A stretch of DNA of 64,000 nt from Bacteriovoracaceae bacterium UBA6200 (GTDB taxonomy: Bacteria; Bdellovibrionota; Bacteriovoracia; Bacteriovoracales; Bacteriovoracaceae): positions 62,001-126,000 of the forward strand of contig DISW01000025.1 in NCBI GenBank assembly GCA_002422605.1, written 5' to 3'. Position numbers and translations under genes: made by a program. Within the stretch, counting starts at the first letter, position 1; every line of letters starts with the position of its first letter. Under the pieces are notes generated by a model that saw only the letters and a list, made by a program, of their open reading frames with translations, was not told the origin of the DNA and ran no database searches. This document shows, one piece after another, positions 49,982 to 59,508 of this stretch.

Positions 49982-52285
49982 TTGAAACAAGCGCATCCAT
50001 ATTTTCTAATTTTCTGTTTTCTTATCGGGCTTAATTCGGCCTTCGCTCAAGATATTATTGGTCCTATTAAGGAAATGTTTCGTGTTGATGCCATTGAATT
50101 CGAAGGCAACCGCAAAGTTGAGGCCGAAGCTATTTTAGAAAAACTTGGCACTCGTCAGGACATGATGCTCGATAACTATCTTTTAAGAAAAGATCTCTCT
50201 CGTATTTATGAGATGAAATATTTTGAGGAAGTTGAGGCTTATCATAAATTTGCGAACGGCCAGAACGTCCTTCTTTTCAAATTAGTAGAGAAACCAATCA
50301 TCTCGAAAATCAGCTTCAGCGGAAACGATGAAATCAATGATGATGATTTAAAAGAACAGATTAAGACGAAAGAATTTAATATTCTGGATGTTTCTACCTT
50401 AAAGAATGACGTTCTCCTGCTCCAGAAACATTATGAAGAGAAGGGCTACTTCCTCGCTCTTGCCAGCTATAAGGTCACTGACAATGAAAATGGTTCAGTC
50501 GACATTCAATTCAATATTAAAGAGTGGGACAAAGTTCGAGTTAAGAAAATTACTTTTCTTGGTAACAAAGATATTCTTGATGAAGAGTTAAAAAACTTCA
50601 TGCAAACCAGAGAAGAGTCTTATTTCTCTTTCCTTTCTGGCTCGGGAAACTTTAAAGAGATTAATTTTCAGACCGACATAGAACGACTTAAGTACTACTA
50701 CAAAACCCGTGGTTATCTTCAAGTAAACATTCAGAATCCAGAAGTAACAGCTTCCGAAGATAAGAAATGGATCTTCATTACGGTCCGAGTTCAGGAAGGT
50801 CCACAGTTCACTGTTAATGACATTTCTTTCAATGGAGAATTGCTCTTCACTGAAAGTGAGATGCTTGAGAAATTAAAATTAAAATCAGAAGACATCTATA
50901 ATGAAGAGAATCTTCGTCTTGATATCCAGACCTTAACTGAAATGTATCAAGATAAGGGTTACGCTTTCGCCAACGTTCTTCGAACTCTGGAAGTAGTTCC
51001 TGGTGAGAATAAGGTTGATGTGATCTTTTCTTTTGAAAAAGGTGTGATCGCTTACTTCGGTAAGATTGTCATGAAGGGGAATACGAAAACCCGCGACAAG
51101 GTTATCCGTCGTGAATTAAAAATTCATGAAGGTGAGATGTATTCCGGAAGTAAACTTCGTCATTCAAAAGAAAACGTAAACCGTCTTGGATTCTTCCAGC
51201 CGGAGAGTGTGGTATTTAACACTATTACCCGCAAAGGCACTGACAACGTTCTTGATGTGGAAGTTTCCATTAAAGAACGTCCAACTGGCCAGATTTCTCT
51301 TGGCGCCGGATATTCAACGGCCACGAATGGTTTTGTTCAGGCTTCTGTGGCCCAGAACAACTTCCGCGGTTTAGGTCAGAATATCAATGCCAACCTTTCT
51401 TATTCAGATAAGCAGCAGATCTATAACGTAGGTTTCACTGAACCCTATTTATTCGATACCAAGTGGACTGCTGGCGCTGACTACTATCAGACCGTCTCTT
51501 ACTTTATTCGTTCGTTTGCTTACCGTAAGCATGGGGGAGATGTTCGAGTAGGTCATCCGATCTTCGAATACACCCGGTTGTTCCTGACTTACCGTTATGA
51601 AGATAACAAAGTAAGTGACGTGATTAACGAAGGAATCGATAGAAAAGTGGAAAATGGTTCATCATCTTCCCTTCAGGTTTCTCTTGTCCGTGACAGACGT
51701 AACAATATCTTTGAGCCGACTAATGGTTACTATGGTTCCACTTCTCTTGAATACACCGGTCTGGGTGGAACGATGAGATGGCTTAAGGCCGAAGCCGAAG
51801 GGCGCTATTACAAACCAGTGATTGGGGATCTTGTACTCCGCTCTCGGGTTCAAATCGCTCAGCTCTTTAAAACAACCCAACGTGAAATCCCTCGAGTTGA
51901 AAAATTCTCGATGGGTGGTGCTCGTAACATGCGTGGGTTTAATCTGGAGGATATTGGTCCAATTCGTCCTGCCCGCAATACTGAAACAGGCGTATTTGAA
52001 GACTTCAATTTTGGTGGTCTTTTCAGCTTACTTGGAACACTTGAGTTCGAGCATCCCTTAATTAAGGAAGCAGGGCTCAAATGGGTGGTCTTCTATGATG
52101 CCGGTAACGTTTATGAGAAGCGTATTGGTGAAGATGGAGACTTTTCTTTACGAAGTAACTATGGTTTTGGTTTCCGTTGGTTCTCACCAATTGGGGTTCT
52201 GCGCTTTGAATTCGGTTTCCCGATCAATCCGCGTGAGGATGAGGCCAGCAACCAATTTAACTTTGACATAGGACAACTATTTTAA
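49982..52285 (+). CDS. bamA: Outer membrane protein assembly factor BamA
   Basis: Core of the BAM complex, folding barrels into the outer membrane. The 767-residue protein has a signal peptide (YFLIFCFLIGLNSAFA), five POTRA repeats over about residues 28-420 (for example FRVDAIEFEGNRKVEAEAIL; KISFSGNDEINDDDLKEQI) and a 16-strand Omp85 barrel. The lid motif MRGF in GGARNMRGFNLEDIGP corresponds to VRGF/Y of the family. The start is TTG with AAGGA eight bases upstream. It begins the bamA-skp-lpx cluster. Confidence 0.95.
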   Translation: MKQAHPYFLIFCFLIGLNSAFAQDIIGPIKEMFRVDAIEFEGNRKVEAEAILEKLGTRQDMMLDNYLLRKDLSRIYEMKYFEEVEAYHKFANGQNVLLFKLVEKPIISKISFSGNDEINDDDLKEQIKTKEFNILDVSTLKNDVLLLQKHYEEKGYFLALASYKVTDNENGSVDIQFNIKEWDKVRVKKITFLGNKDILDEELKNFMQTREESYFSFLSGSGNFKEINFQTDIERLKYYYKTRGYLQVNIQNPEVTASEDKKWIFITVRVQEGPQFTVNDISFNGELLFTESEMLEKLKLKSEDIYNEENLRLDIQTLTEMYQDKGYAFANVLRTLEVVPGENKVDVIFSFEKGVIAYFGKIVMKGNTKTRDKVIRRELKIHEGEMYSGSKLRHSKENVNRLGFFQPESVVFNTITRKGTDNVLDVEVSIKERPTGQISLGAGYSTATNGFVQASVAQNNFRGLGQNINANLSYSDKQQIYNVGFTEPYLFDTKWTAGADYYQTVSYFIRSFAYRKHGGDVRVGHPIFEYTRLFLTYRYEDNKVSDVINEGIDRKVENGSSSSLQVSLVRDRRNNIFEPTNGYYGSTSLEYTGLGGTMRWLKAEAEGRYYKPVIGDLVLRSRVQIAQLFKTTQREIPRVEKFSMGGARNMRGFNLEDIGPIRPARNTETGVFEDFNFGGLFSLLGTLEFEHPLIKEAGLKWVVFYDAGNVYEKRIGEDGDFSLRSNYGFGFRWFSPIGVLRFEFGFPINPREDEASNQFNFDIGQLF

Positions 52286-52320
52286 TTTTGTGATAGAGTT
52301 TGGGCTCTAAGGAGACATCT

Positions 52321-52830
52321 ATGAAATTGATTCTAAGCCTCGTGCTACTGACTTTTAGTTTTTCATCTTTCTCAGCGACTCTGGTCGGTTTGGTTGATAT
52401 CCAAAAAATCATTACCTCAATCCAGGAAGGTAAAGCCGTTCAAAAGAAACTAGAAAAATCTTTTAACGACAAAAAAGCCTTATTAAAAAAAGAAGAAGAT
52501 AAAATTAAAAAGGCCCAGGAAGATTACAAAAAACAATCAATGGTTTTAGCGGAAGCCGCTCGTGCTAATAAAGAGCGTGAGATGCAGGAAATGATGATGC
52601 AGCTTCAAAATAAAACAATGGAATATCAGCGCGAAATCCAAAAAATGGAACAAGATATGAAAAAGCCAATTCTTGATAAATTGCGCCCTATCATTGATGA
52701 CGTTTCAAAATCTAATAAAGTGGATATGACTTTCGAACTTTCAGCGGCTCCTATTGTTTATGCTGAAAATAAGAAAGATCTAAGTGATGAAGTAATTAAG
52801 GCCTACGATAAAAAGCATCCTGCGAAGTAG
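52321..52830 (+). CDS. skp: Skp/OmpH-family periplasmic chaperone
   Basis: A 169-residue exported protein: signal peptide (LILSLVLLTFSFSSFSA), short beta-strand with VGLVDIQKIITSIQEGKAVQ typical of the family, then long charged helices that form the tentacles of the Skp trimer. It carries unfolded outer-membrane proteins to BAM. AAGGAGA precedes the ATG at 52321. Its place between bamA and lpxD is the standard order in Proteobacteria. Confidence 0.92.
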   Translation: MKLILSLVLLTFSFSSFSATLVGLVDIQKIITSIQEGKAVQKKLEKSFNDKKALLKKEEDKIKKAQEDYKKQSMVLAEAARANKEREMQEMMMQLQNKTMEYQREIQKMEQDMKKPILDKLRPIIDDVSKSNKVDMTFELSAAPIVYAENKKDLSDEVIKAYDKKHPAK

Positions 52831-52849
52831 GTTCCGTTAAGGAGCTCCC

Positions 52850-53890
52850 ATGACACTCCAAAGTTTAATTCAAACAGATCCTACTCTTAAGTTAGCAAAG
52901 AATAGCGAGTGGCCAGAAGAAATTCTGGCCATTTCTTCATTTGATAATATGACAAGTAATGTTCTGGTCTTTATTAAAAACGGCAAATTCATGGAAAAGT
53001 TTTTGCCTCATCTGGAAGAAGCGGTTACTAAAAAGATTGGCGCCATTGTTGATGAGAAATTTTATCAATTGATGAAACCTGAATTAAAAGCTGAGCTCGA
53101 ACGCTTGCCATGGATTGCAACCTCTCCTAATGTCGCTCTTTCGCTAACAACCCTCTCAAAGCCTTTTTACGACCGCAAAATGAAGGACGTAAATGTCCAG
53201 GTTGATGGCCGTCAGATGGGAACAGTAGAAATTGATCCAAGCTCCAGAATTGCCCAAAATGTTTTTATTGGTGAACACGTAAAGATTGGAGCTAATGTTG
53301 AAGTCCTGCCAGGTGCAGTGATTTTGCCTCACTCGGAAATAGGGGATAACACTAAAATTTATTCCAACGTCAGCATCTATCCTTTCACAAAAATTGGTAA
53401 GAATTGCCGAATTCATTCTGGAACAGTTATCGGATCAGATGGTTTTGGGTATACCTTCCATCAGGGAAATCATTTAAAGATCTGGCATATGGGTGGAGTA
53501 GAAATCCATGACGATGTTGAAATTGGATCAAATTCTTCAGTAGATGCCGGAACTTTCTCACCAACAATTATCGGACGTGGAACCCGCATTGATAATCTCG
53601 TTCAGATTGCCCACAACGTGAAACTCGGTCGCGGCTGTGTGATTTGCGGTCAGGCCGGTATCGCCGGTAGCGCTGTCCTCGAAGACTACGTGGTCATGGG
53701 CGGAAGGGCCGCCATCGGTCCGGATAGTTTCATAGGAATGGGAACTCAAGTTGCTGGAGGGGCCAAAGTAAATGAGAGCGCTCATTGGCCAGCAGGTTCT
53801 AAATTAGGTGGTCACCCTGCAAAAGATCTCAGAGAGTGGATGAAGGGTGTGGCCTATCTTCGTACGATGTCTTTAAAAGAAAAAAAATAA
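52850..53890 (+). CDS. lpxD: UDP-3-O-acyl-glucosamine N-acyltransferase LpxD
   Basis: Adds the second acyl chain, an amide, in lipid A synthesis. The 346-residue protein has the N-terminal uridine-binding domain and a long left-handed beta-helix of hexapeptide repeats (IGEHVKIGANVEVLPGAVIL and so on). The catalytic His lies in the IDNLVQIAHNVKLGRGC segment, and the C-terminal helix follows GGHPAKDLREWMK. AAGGAG is upstream of the start. It is third in the cluster. Confidence 0.95.
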   Translation: MTLQSLIQTDPTLKLAKNSEWPEEILAISSFDNMTSNVLVFIKNGKFMEKFLPHLEEAVTKKIGAIVDEKFYQLMKPELKAELERLPWIATSPNVALSLTTLSKPFYDRKMKDVNVQVDGRQMGTVEIDPSSRIAQNVFIGEHVKIGANVEVLPGAVILPHSEIGDNTKIYSNVSIYPFTKIGKNCRIHSGTVIGSDGFGYTFHQGNHLKIWHMGGVEIHDDVEIGSNSSVDAGTFSPTIIGRGTRIDNLVQIAHNVKLGRGCVICGQAGIAGSAVLEDYVVMGGRAAIGPDSFIGMGTQVAGGAKVNESAHWPAGSKLGGHPAKDLREWMKGVAYLRTMSLKEKK

Positions 53891-53899
53891 GGAGTATGC

Positions 53900-54394
53900 A
53901 TGTTCATGGATAAAACGCAGGTTATGAGATTTCTTCCACACCGCGATCCATTTTTATTCATTGATTCTGTGAAGGAAATTGTTTTACCTGAAAGTCTTAA
54001 TGGTCAAAAAGGTCCCTTCACTCCGAACCAATTAGTTGGAGGAAAAAGCATCTGCCTTTTTAAAGTAGATAACTCCGTAAAAGTTCTGGAAGGACATTTC
54101 CCCGGAAATCCAATTCTACCAGGTGTTGTCCAGGTTGAGATGATGGCCCAAGCAGCATCTTTTCTTTGTGTTCATTGCTTGAATAAACCTATTGAAGAAA
54201 CAAAACTTGAAGTGGCCCTCATTTCTATTGATTCGGCCCGCTTCAGAAAACCGATAGTTCCTCCTATGGATCTGGAAATTCATTCAGTATTATCTAAAGT
54301 CCGAGGCCCATTTCAAATTTATGATTGTGAGATCTTCTGTAACGGTGAACTCATATCACAATGTAACGTTATGGCCTCTTTGAAAATTGAATAA
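53900..54394 (+). CDS. fabZ: 3-hydroxyacyl-ACP dehydratase FabZ
   Basis: A hotdog-fold dehydratase of fatty acid elongation that competes with LpxA/LpxD for 3-hydroxyacyl-ACP. The 164-residue product begins with MRFLPHRDPFLFIDSVKEI, and its active-site region is LEGHFPGNPILPGVVQVEMM with catalytic His and Glu. It is a little longer than usual because of a loop near residues 29-48. Position between lpxD and lpxA is conserved across Gram-negatives. AAGGAG lies five bases before the ATG. Confidence 0.93.
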   Translation: MFMDKTQVMRFLPHRDPFLFIDSVKEIVLPESLNGQKGPFTPNQLVGGKSICLFKVDNSVKVLEGHFPGNPILPGVVQVEMMAQAASFLCVHCLNKPIEETKLEVALISIDSARFRKPIVPPMDLEIHSVLSKVRGPFQIYDCEIFCNGELISQCNVMASLKIE

Positions 54395-54405
54395 GGAAAA
54401 AATAT

Positions 54406-55209
54406 ATGACGAAAAACTACGAAGCCCATCCAATGGCCTTTATTCACCCAGAAGCCAAAATTGGCAACAATGTAAAGATTGGTCCATTTTGTGTAATTGG
54501 CGAGAATGTAGAAATTGGAGATGATTGTATTCTTCACTCTAATGTTGTTGTCGATGGGCACACTAAAATTGGTAAAGGAAATAAATTTTTCCAATTCGGT
54601 TCCATCGGTGCACCTCCTCAGGATAACTCTTATAAAGGTGAGCCCACTGAAACGATCATTGGGGATAATAATACTTTTCGAGAGTATGTTTCCATTCACC
54701 GCGGGACTCTAAAACAAGATAAAAAAACCATTATTGGTTCTAATTCTCTTTTTATGGCCTACTGTCACATTGCTCATGATTGCACGTTAGGTAACAACCT
54801 TACTTTTGCAAACTCGGTGAACCTTGCTGGTCACGTGAATATTGGTGACCGCGTGATTGTCGGTGGTAACACCGGTATTTCTCAGTTCGTGACTTTAGGA
54901 CGTGGGGCTTACATTGGTGGTGGGTCTGGAATTGATCGTGATGTTCCTGAATTTTGTACTGCCTATGGTAACCGCATCCGTCTCAAAGGTATCAACATTA
55001 TCGGTTTGAAGCGGCAGGGTCACAGTAAAGAATCTGTTTCAGAAGTCGTTGATTTCTACCGTACAATGGAAGCCTCGGCCCTTGCTCCAAGAGCTTTTGT
55101 CTCTCATGCCGAGTTGATGGAAGAGTATAAAAACAATGTCATCATTCAGAGTATTGCTGAATTCATTAAAAAGTCTGAGATTGGTATTGCTCCATTCATG
55201 GGCGGTTAA
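54406..55209 (+). CDS. lpxA: UDP-N-acetylglucosamine (or GlcNAc3N) acyltransferase LpxA
   Basis: First enzyme of lipid A synthesis. The 267-residue protein is a left-handed beta-helix of hexapeptide repeats: IHPEAKIGNNVKIGPFCVIG, the catalytic His region YCHIAHDCTLGNN and the VNLAGHVNIGDRVIVGGNTG segment, then a helical C-terminus. It adds a 3-hydroxyacyl chain to position 3. Whether the acceptor has an oxygen or an amino group there cannot be read with certainty; the next gene argues for an amino sugar. It overlaps that gene by one base. Confidence 0.95.
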   Translation: MTKNYEAHPMAFIHPEAKIGNNVKIGPFCVIGENVEIGDDCILHSNVVVDGHTKIGKGNKFFQFGSIGAPPQDNSYKGEPTETIIGDNNTFREYVSIHRGTLKQDKKTIIGSNSLFMAYCHIAHDCTLGNNLTFANSVNLAGHVNIGDRVIVGGNTGISQFVTLGRGAYIGGGSGIDRDVPEFCTAYGNRIRLKGINIIGLKRQGHSKESVSEVVDFYRTMEASALAPRAFVSHAELMEEYKNNVIIQSIAEFIKKSEIGIAPFMGG

Positions 55210-56174
55210 TGATGAATAAAGTTAGAGTTGCCGTTCTAGGATACGGACATCTGGGTAAATGGCATTGCCAGAAAGTTGATGCTCATAAAGATGTTGCAGA
55301 GTTTGTGGCAATTGTTGAAAAGTTTCCTGCTGGTCAGGAAGCTGCCAGAGGTAACCATCCCCATGTAAAAGTTGTGAGTGATATTAAAGATGTCATCAAT
55401 GAAATTGATGCCGCTTTTGTGGTTACTCCAACGTCTACTCACTTTGAATTGGTGAAGTATCTTTTGGAAAACAATAAGCATGTTTTCTGTGAGAAACCGA
55501 TTTGTTCCAATGATGAAGAAGCTTTGAGTCTGGCGGAAATTGCCAAAGGTAAAAACGTTGTCCTTCAAGTAGGTCACAGCGAAAGATTTCATGAAGCTTG
55601 GATCACTCTACGTGATCGGCTTCAAAATCTTACTCCTCCTTATTCAATCCGGATCAACCGAGTGGCCCCTTTTAAAGGTCGTGCTACTGACGTAGATGTA
55701 GTTCAGGATCTTGCCATTCACGACCTGGATCTCTTGCTGTTTCTCTTCAAACAGAAGCCTTTAGAGGTCATGGCACGCGGTCACCGTATCCGCACAGATA
55801 ATTGGGATCATGCCAGCATTCATCTCAAGATGGAAGATAACTGCGAAGCCTCCATTGTTGTAGGTCGGAATAGTGTAAAAGAAATGCGCGATCTGGAAGT
55901 GATTTCTAAAGAGGGGATGCTAACAGTCGATCTCTTCACGAATAAGATTTACGATGCCACAAGCACTCAATTTGCTGATGGAACCTATGTTCAGGAGCAG
56001 ACTTATAATAAAAGAGATCATCTTCTTTTAGAGCATGATCACTTCTATCAGTCTATTATTGGTTCAAAACCAGCTGTTATTGGACTTCAGGATGGTATGA
56101 ATGCTGTTCACCTTGTGGACAGCACACTCAAGTCCATGAAGACCCAGGCGAAGGTTTTGGTGAATCTTGGCTAG
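55209..56174 (+). CDS. gnnA: Gfo/Idh/MocA-type oxidoreductase, candidate GnnA
   Basis: A 321-residue NAD-dependent dehydrogenase: Rossmann motif VAVLGYGHLGKWH, the EKP motif (HVFCEKPICSNDEE) and the domain-II motif DLAIHDLDLLLFLF with catalytic His. In Acidithiobacillus and Leptospira a protein of this type, GnnA, oxidises UDP-GlcNAc at C3 before the aminotransferase GnnB, and its gene is beside lpxA. Placement between lpxA and lpxB therefore supports GnnA. No gnnB is in this window. The family has many other substrates, so the symbol is provisional. The start overlaps the lpxA stop (TAATG). Confidence 0.72.
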   Translation: MMNKVRVAVLGYGHLGKWHCQKVDAHKDVAEFVAIVEKFPAGQEAARGNHPHVKVVSDIKDVINEIDAAFVVTPTSTHFELVKYLLENNKHVFCEKPICSNDEEALSLAEIAKGKNVVLQVGHSERFHEAWITLRDRLQNLTPPYSIRINRVAPFKGRATDVDVVQDLAIHDLDLLLFLFKQKPLEVMARGHRIRTDNWDHASIHLKMEDNCEASIVVGRNSVKEMRDLEVISKEGMLTVDLFTNKIYDATSTQFADGTYVQEQTYNKRDHLLLEHDHFYQSIIGSKPAVIGLQDGMNAVHLVDSTLKSMKTQAKVLVNLG

Positions 56175-57288
56175 TTGTCTAATTATCGCCGGAGAAAAAT
56201 CCGGTGAAGAGCATGCTTTAAGCTTCTTTCCCGAACTTGTAAAACGTTGCCCTGGTGTGAAGTTTTATGGAGTAGGCGGGGATGAATTAAAAGCTCATGG
56301 CATGGAGCTTTTTTATCATTTAAAAGATTTCTCTAGTATGGGATTTTCTGAAGTCATTCATAAAATCCCATTCTATTTTAAGGCCTTAAAACGCTTAGAA
56401 GAGGAAGCAGTTCAAAGAGGAACTAAAACTGCCATCTTGATAGATTTCCAGGATTTTAACCTGAGACTTGCTGAGAGACTTTCAAAACGAGGAATCAAAG
56501 TCCTCTATTATGTCGCTCCACAAGCGTGGGCCTGGAAGGCCGGCCGTGCTCAAAAACTCTCTCAATTTGTTCATACTTTGTTTACTATTCTGCCTTTTGA
56601 AAAGCAGTGGTTTGGTGATAGAGGTGTAAAACAGATCAGATCCATTCCTCATCCCCTGATGCTAACTTATAAAAATCAATTGGAGAGCATTCCTCCAAAA
56701 CCTTTTGGTCAATGGGAGAAAAAGCTTAAAATTCTTCTCTTGCCTGGAAGTCGGCGTTTTGAAGTTTATGGTTTATTGCCTCTGTTCATAAAAACCATAA
56801 AAATTTTGAAAGAGTTTATGCCGGTTGAAGTTCATCTGGTAAAAGTAGGGCATATCAATCCTTCCTTTTATCAGCTTTATCAATATGACATTGATGTCTG
56901 GTATGAATCTCAAGATCTCACTTTAGCGATGAAAGAATGTCACTTCTCTCTGGCCGCAAGCGGGACAGTGACTTTAAGCACAGGGCTTTTTGAGCTTCCG
57001 ACAATCGTCTGCTATAAGGCGAGTCTTCTTAATGAATTTATCTTTTATAATTTCATTAAGTATCATGGGCCCATTTCCTTAACTAATATCATTCACGATC
57101 GTATGGTTTTTCCAGAACTCGTTCAAGATCAGGTTGATCCGGCCCATATGGCCCGGATAATTAGAACTTGGACTCTGAATGAAAAGCTCTATAATGAATT
57201 AAAGGCCACCCTCAGAGCAACGAAGCACCTTTTATCAGGTGAAGATTTTTCAGTTCCTGAATACATGGCACGGGTTATTAATGAATGA
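56167..57288 (+). CDS. lpxB: Lipid-A-disaccharide synthase LpxB
   Basis: GT19 glycosyltransferase joining UDP-diacylglucosamine and lipid X into the lipid A disaccharide. The 373-residue protein starts at a TTG overlapping the preceding gene. Motifs: CLIIAGEKSGEEHA at the N-terminus (usually AGEASGD), FYGVGGDELKAHGMELFYHL, VAPQAWAWKAGRA and LLLPGSRRFEV. The late AASGTVTLSTGLFELPTIVC segment is also typical. Peripheral inner-membrane enzyme. Confidence 0.94.
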   Translation: MASCLIIAGEKSGEEHALSFFPELVKRCPGVKFYGVGGDELKAHGMELFYHLKDFSSMGFSEVIHKIPFYFKALKRLEEEAVQRGTKTAILIDFQDFNLRLAERLSKRGIKVLYYVAPQAWAWKAGRAQKLSQFVHTLFTILPFEKQWFGDRGVKQIRSIPHPLMLTYKNQLESIPPKPFGQWEKKLKILLLPGSRRFEVYGLLPLFIKTIKILKEFMPVEVHLVKVGHINPSFYQLYQYDIDVWYESQDLTLAMKECHFSLAASGTVTLSTGLFELPTIVCYKASLLNEFIFYNFIKYHGPISLTNIIHDRMVFPELVQDQVDPAHMARIIRTWTLNEKLYNELKATLRATKHLLSGEDFSVPEYMARVINE

Positions 57289-58378
57289 GATGATTCAGAA
57301 GAATAAAATTCGAACAAAAGCACTGATGAAGAGAACAGTATTCACTCCTCTTAGTATTATCTGGGAGTGGGTATACCGCGTGCGCCGCTCTTTTTATGAG
57401 TACGGGGTCTTTAAAAAGAATACATTCAAAGTTCCTGTTGTTTCGGTGGGAAATCTTTCATTCGGTGGAACTGGTAAAACTCCAACGATTATATGGCTTG
57501 CGGATTGGTTAAACGAACAAGGATTAACTCCCGTCGTTCTTACCCGCGGATACAAAGGACTCTTAGAAAATTCCTCCGGCCTTCTCAAGTCCGGTCAAAA
57601 ATTCAGACTTAATCCTTTCGATTATGGTGATGAACCTTTGATGATTTCTAATAAAATGAAAAAAGGTGCTGTCATTGTCGGAAAACGAAGGGCCGAGAAC
57701 CTTTTAAAATACTTTTCAGAAGTTCATCCTGATGTTGTTTTATTAGATGATGGTTTTCAGCATTTGCAGATTTTTCGTTCTTTTAATCTGGTTCTCTTTG
57801 ATGCCACCATGCCAATGGAACTATATAAAGTGGCCCCTCTTGGATATTTGAGAGAAGGACTTACTGCTTTAAAAGACGCGGATGGAATCATTATTTCTCG
57901 ATCTGATATGGTGTCGAAGGAAAAACTGAATAAGCTTTTAGCACTTATTTCCGGTCACATTCTCCATAGGCCACCTCTCGCTCTGACTCGTTATCACGCT
58001 GTTGGAATTTTTGACGTTCACGATAAATATATTTTCTCAGTACCCGAGCTTAAAGGTCTGAAGGTTATTGCGGTCACTGCAATTGCTTCGCCGGAGTCTT
58101 TTTACCGCTACTTGGAAAACTATGGCGTCGATATCACTGAAAAGGTGAGCTTTCCCGACCACTATTTCTTTACGCCAGATGATGTTAACGAACTTCTTAT
58201 TAAAGCAGCTCAACAATCGGCTTATATTATGTGCTCTGAAAAAGACATGGTTAAGATGAAGAGGGTATCATTAGACGGCAGAATCCTTTTTACCAAGGTT
58301 AAAGTTGAGTTTATGAGTGGGGAAAAGGAATTGGCCGGGGCCTTAAGCAAAGTTCTCCAACTTGATTCTCCGGCATAA
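57281..58378 (+). CDS. lpxK: Tetraacyldisaccharide 4'-kinase LpxK
   Basis: Membrane-associated kinase that adds the 4'-phosphate of lipid A. The N-terminal segment FTPLSIIWEWVYRVRRSFYE is the membrane helix; the P-loop is VGNLSFGGTGKTP, followed by LTRGYKG, and DDGFQHLQ is the catalytic motif region. The ATG at 57281 overlaps the lpxB end and gives 365 residues; ATGs at 57290 and 57326 are alternatives. Its presence implies phosphorylated lipid A at least as an intermediate. Confidence 0.93.
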   Translation: MNEMIQKNKIRTKALMKRTVFTPLSIIWEWVYRVRRSFYEYGVFKKNTFKVPVVSVGNLSFGGTGKTPTIIWLADWLNEQGLTPVVLTRGYKGLLENSSGLLKSGQKFRLNPFDYGDEPLMISNKMKKGAVIVGKRRAENLLKYFSEVHPDVVLLDDGFQHLQIFRSFNLVLFDATMPMELYKVAPLGYLREGLTALKDADGIIISRSDMVSKEKLNKLLALISGHILHRPPLALTRYHAVGIFDVHDKYIFSVPELKGLKVIAVTAIASPESFYRYLENYGVDITEKVSFPDHYFFTPDDVNELLIKAAQQSAYIMCSEKDMVKMKRVSLDGRILFTKVKVEFMSGEKELAGALSKVLQLDSPA

Positions 58379-58419
58379 CAAACTACAATCTTATTAGGTA
58401 TTTACTAAGGATATTGCTA

Positions 58420-59508
58420 GTGAAAATGATCATGTTAAGCCTAATAGTTCTGACTGTCGGATGTTCAAGCTGGAGCCAGAAAGACTTTGAGAAAGAATTA
58501 GAGAAGACCTCGCTCGAAGATGGTCAGGATCCCAAGGTTACAATTACTTCAAAAAATGATGAAAAGATTTTAGAGAAATTTGAAGTCCTACCGGTTGATG
58601 AAAAAAAAGTAGAAGAATCTGCTCCGAAAAAAGAAATCCCATCTGCTAAAAAGACCGCCAAAAAAAAATCTCCTACCCCTGTAAAACCTAAAGCTCAGGT
58701 AAAAACCAAGGTTCCCGAAACGAAGCCTGTTCCTGTAGTTAAAGAACTTCCGGCCGACTATCCGCCAGAATTGGTTGCTATCAATGAAAGAGCTAAAAAA
58801 GTTTGGGATGTTTATAAACCAAACCACTATGTTGATCAAAAATTCTATTTAGACATTAATTACCTGGGAATGACAGTCGGAAAGATCATGGTTTTGAATA
58901 AGGGTAAGAAGATGATTGACGATAAAGAAGTTTGGCATTTCTATGCCAAATTTAAGTCGGCACCTTTTTACAGCAATATTTATGAACTTGATGATACCGT
59001 TGATACCTACGTTACTACAGATAAATTCTTATCAATTCGTTATAGCCTCATTCAGAGGGAAACCAAACAAAACATAGATGATCTTCAGTTGCATGACCGT
59101 GATCAGATGAAAACTTTCTCGTTCTATCACCGCAAGAAATCCAATGGAGATGTTAAAGATAAAAAAGAAGAGAAATACATTCCCTACTACAGTATAGATC
59201 CTTTTTCGGTAGTCTTTCTCTATCAAGGCCTACCGCTTAAGAATAACGATGTGTATGAAATTCCTCTCATTAATAAGGGGAAAATTTTAATCCTTCGTTC
59301 TGTCGTTGAGGGACGCGAGAAAATTTCCACTAAAAAAGGCACTCGTAATGCGATTCGTTTGCATGCTACCACTAAGTACACTGGTGAAACGCTAAAAAGC
59401 GGTGATCTTTATTTCTGGTTTAGTGACGATGCCAGCCGAACACTTCTTAAGGCCCAGGCAAAAATAAAAATTGGTTCCGTGACTGCTGATATTGTGGACT
59501 CTGAATGA
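58420..59508 (+). CDS. DUF3108-like lipoprotein
   Basis: A 362-residue lipoprotein. GTG at 58420 follows AAGG by nine bases and starts the signal peptide MKMIMLSLIVLTVGCSS (lipobox TVGC). A Lys/Pro-rich linker of about 80 residues (TAKKKSPTPVKPKAQVKTKV and similar) leads to a beta-rich domain (NYLGMTVGKIMVLNKGKK; TVDTYVTTDKFLSIRYSLIQ; FWFSDDASRTLLKAQ) of the DUF3108 type. Such domains are found in envelope proteins and may contact lipids or glycans. It sits after lpxK and overlaps the next gene by ATGA, suggesting an envelope role. Confidence 0.82.
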   Translation: MKMIMLSLIVLTVGCSSWSQKDFEKELEKTSLEDGQDPKVTITSKNDEKILEKFEVLPVDEKKVEESAPKKEIPSAKKTAKKKSPTPVKPKAQVKTKVPETKPVPVVKELPADYPPELVAINERAKKVWDVYKPNHYVDQKFYLDINYLGMTVGKIMVLNKGKKMIDDKEVWHFYAKFKSAPFYSNIYELDDTVDTYVTTDKFLSIRYSLIQRETKQNIDDLQLHDRDQMKTFSFYHRKKSNGDVKDKKEEKYIPYYSIDPFSVVFLYQGLPLKNNDVYEIPLINKGKILILRSVVEGREKISTKKGTRNAIRLHATTKYTGETLKSGDLYFWFSDDASRTLLKAQAKIKIGSVTADIVDSE

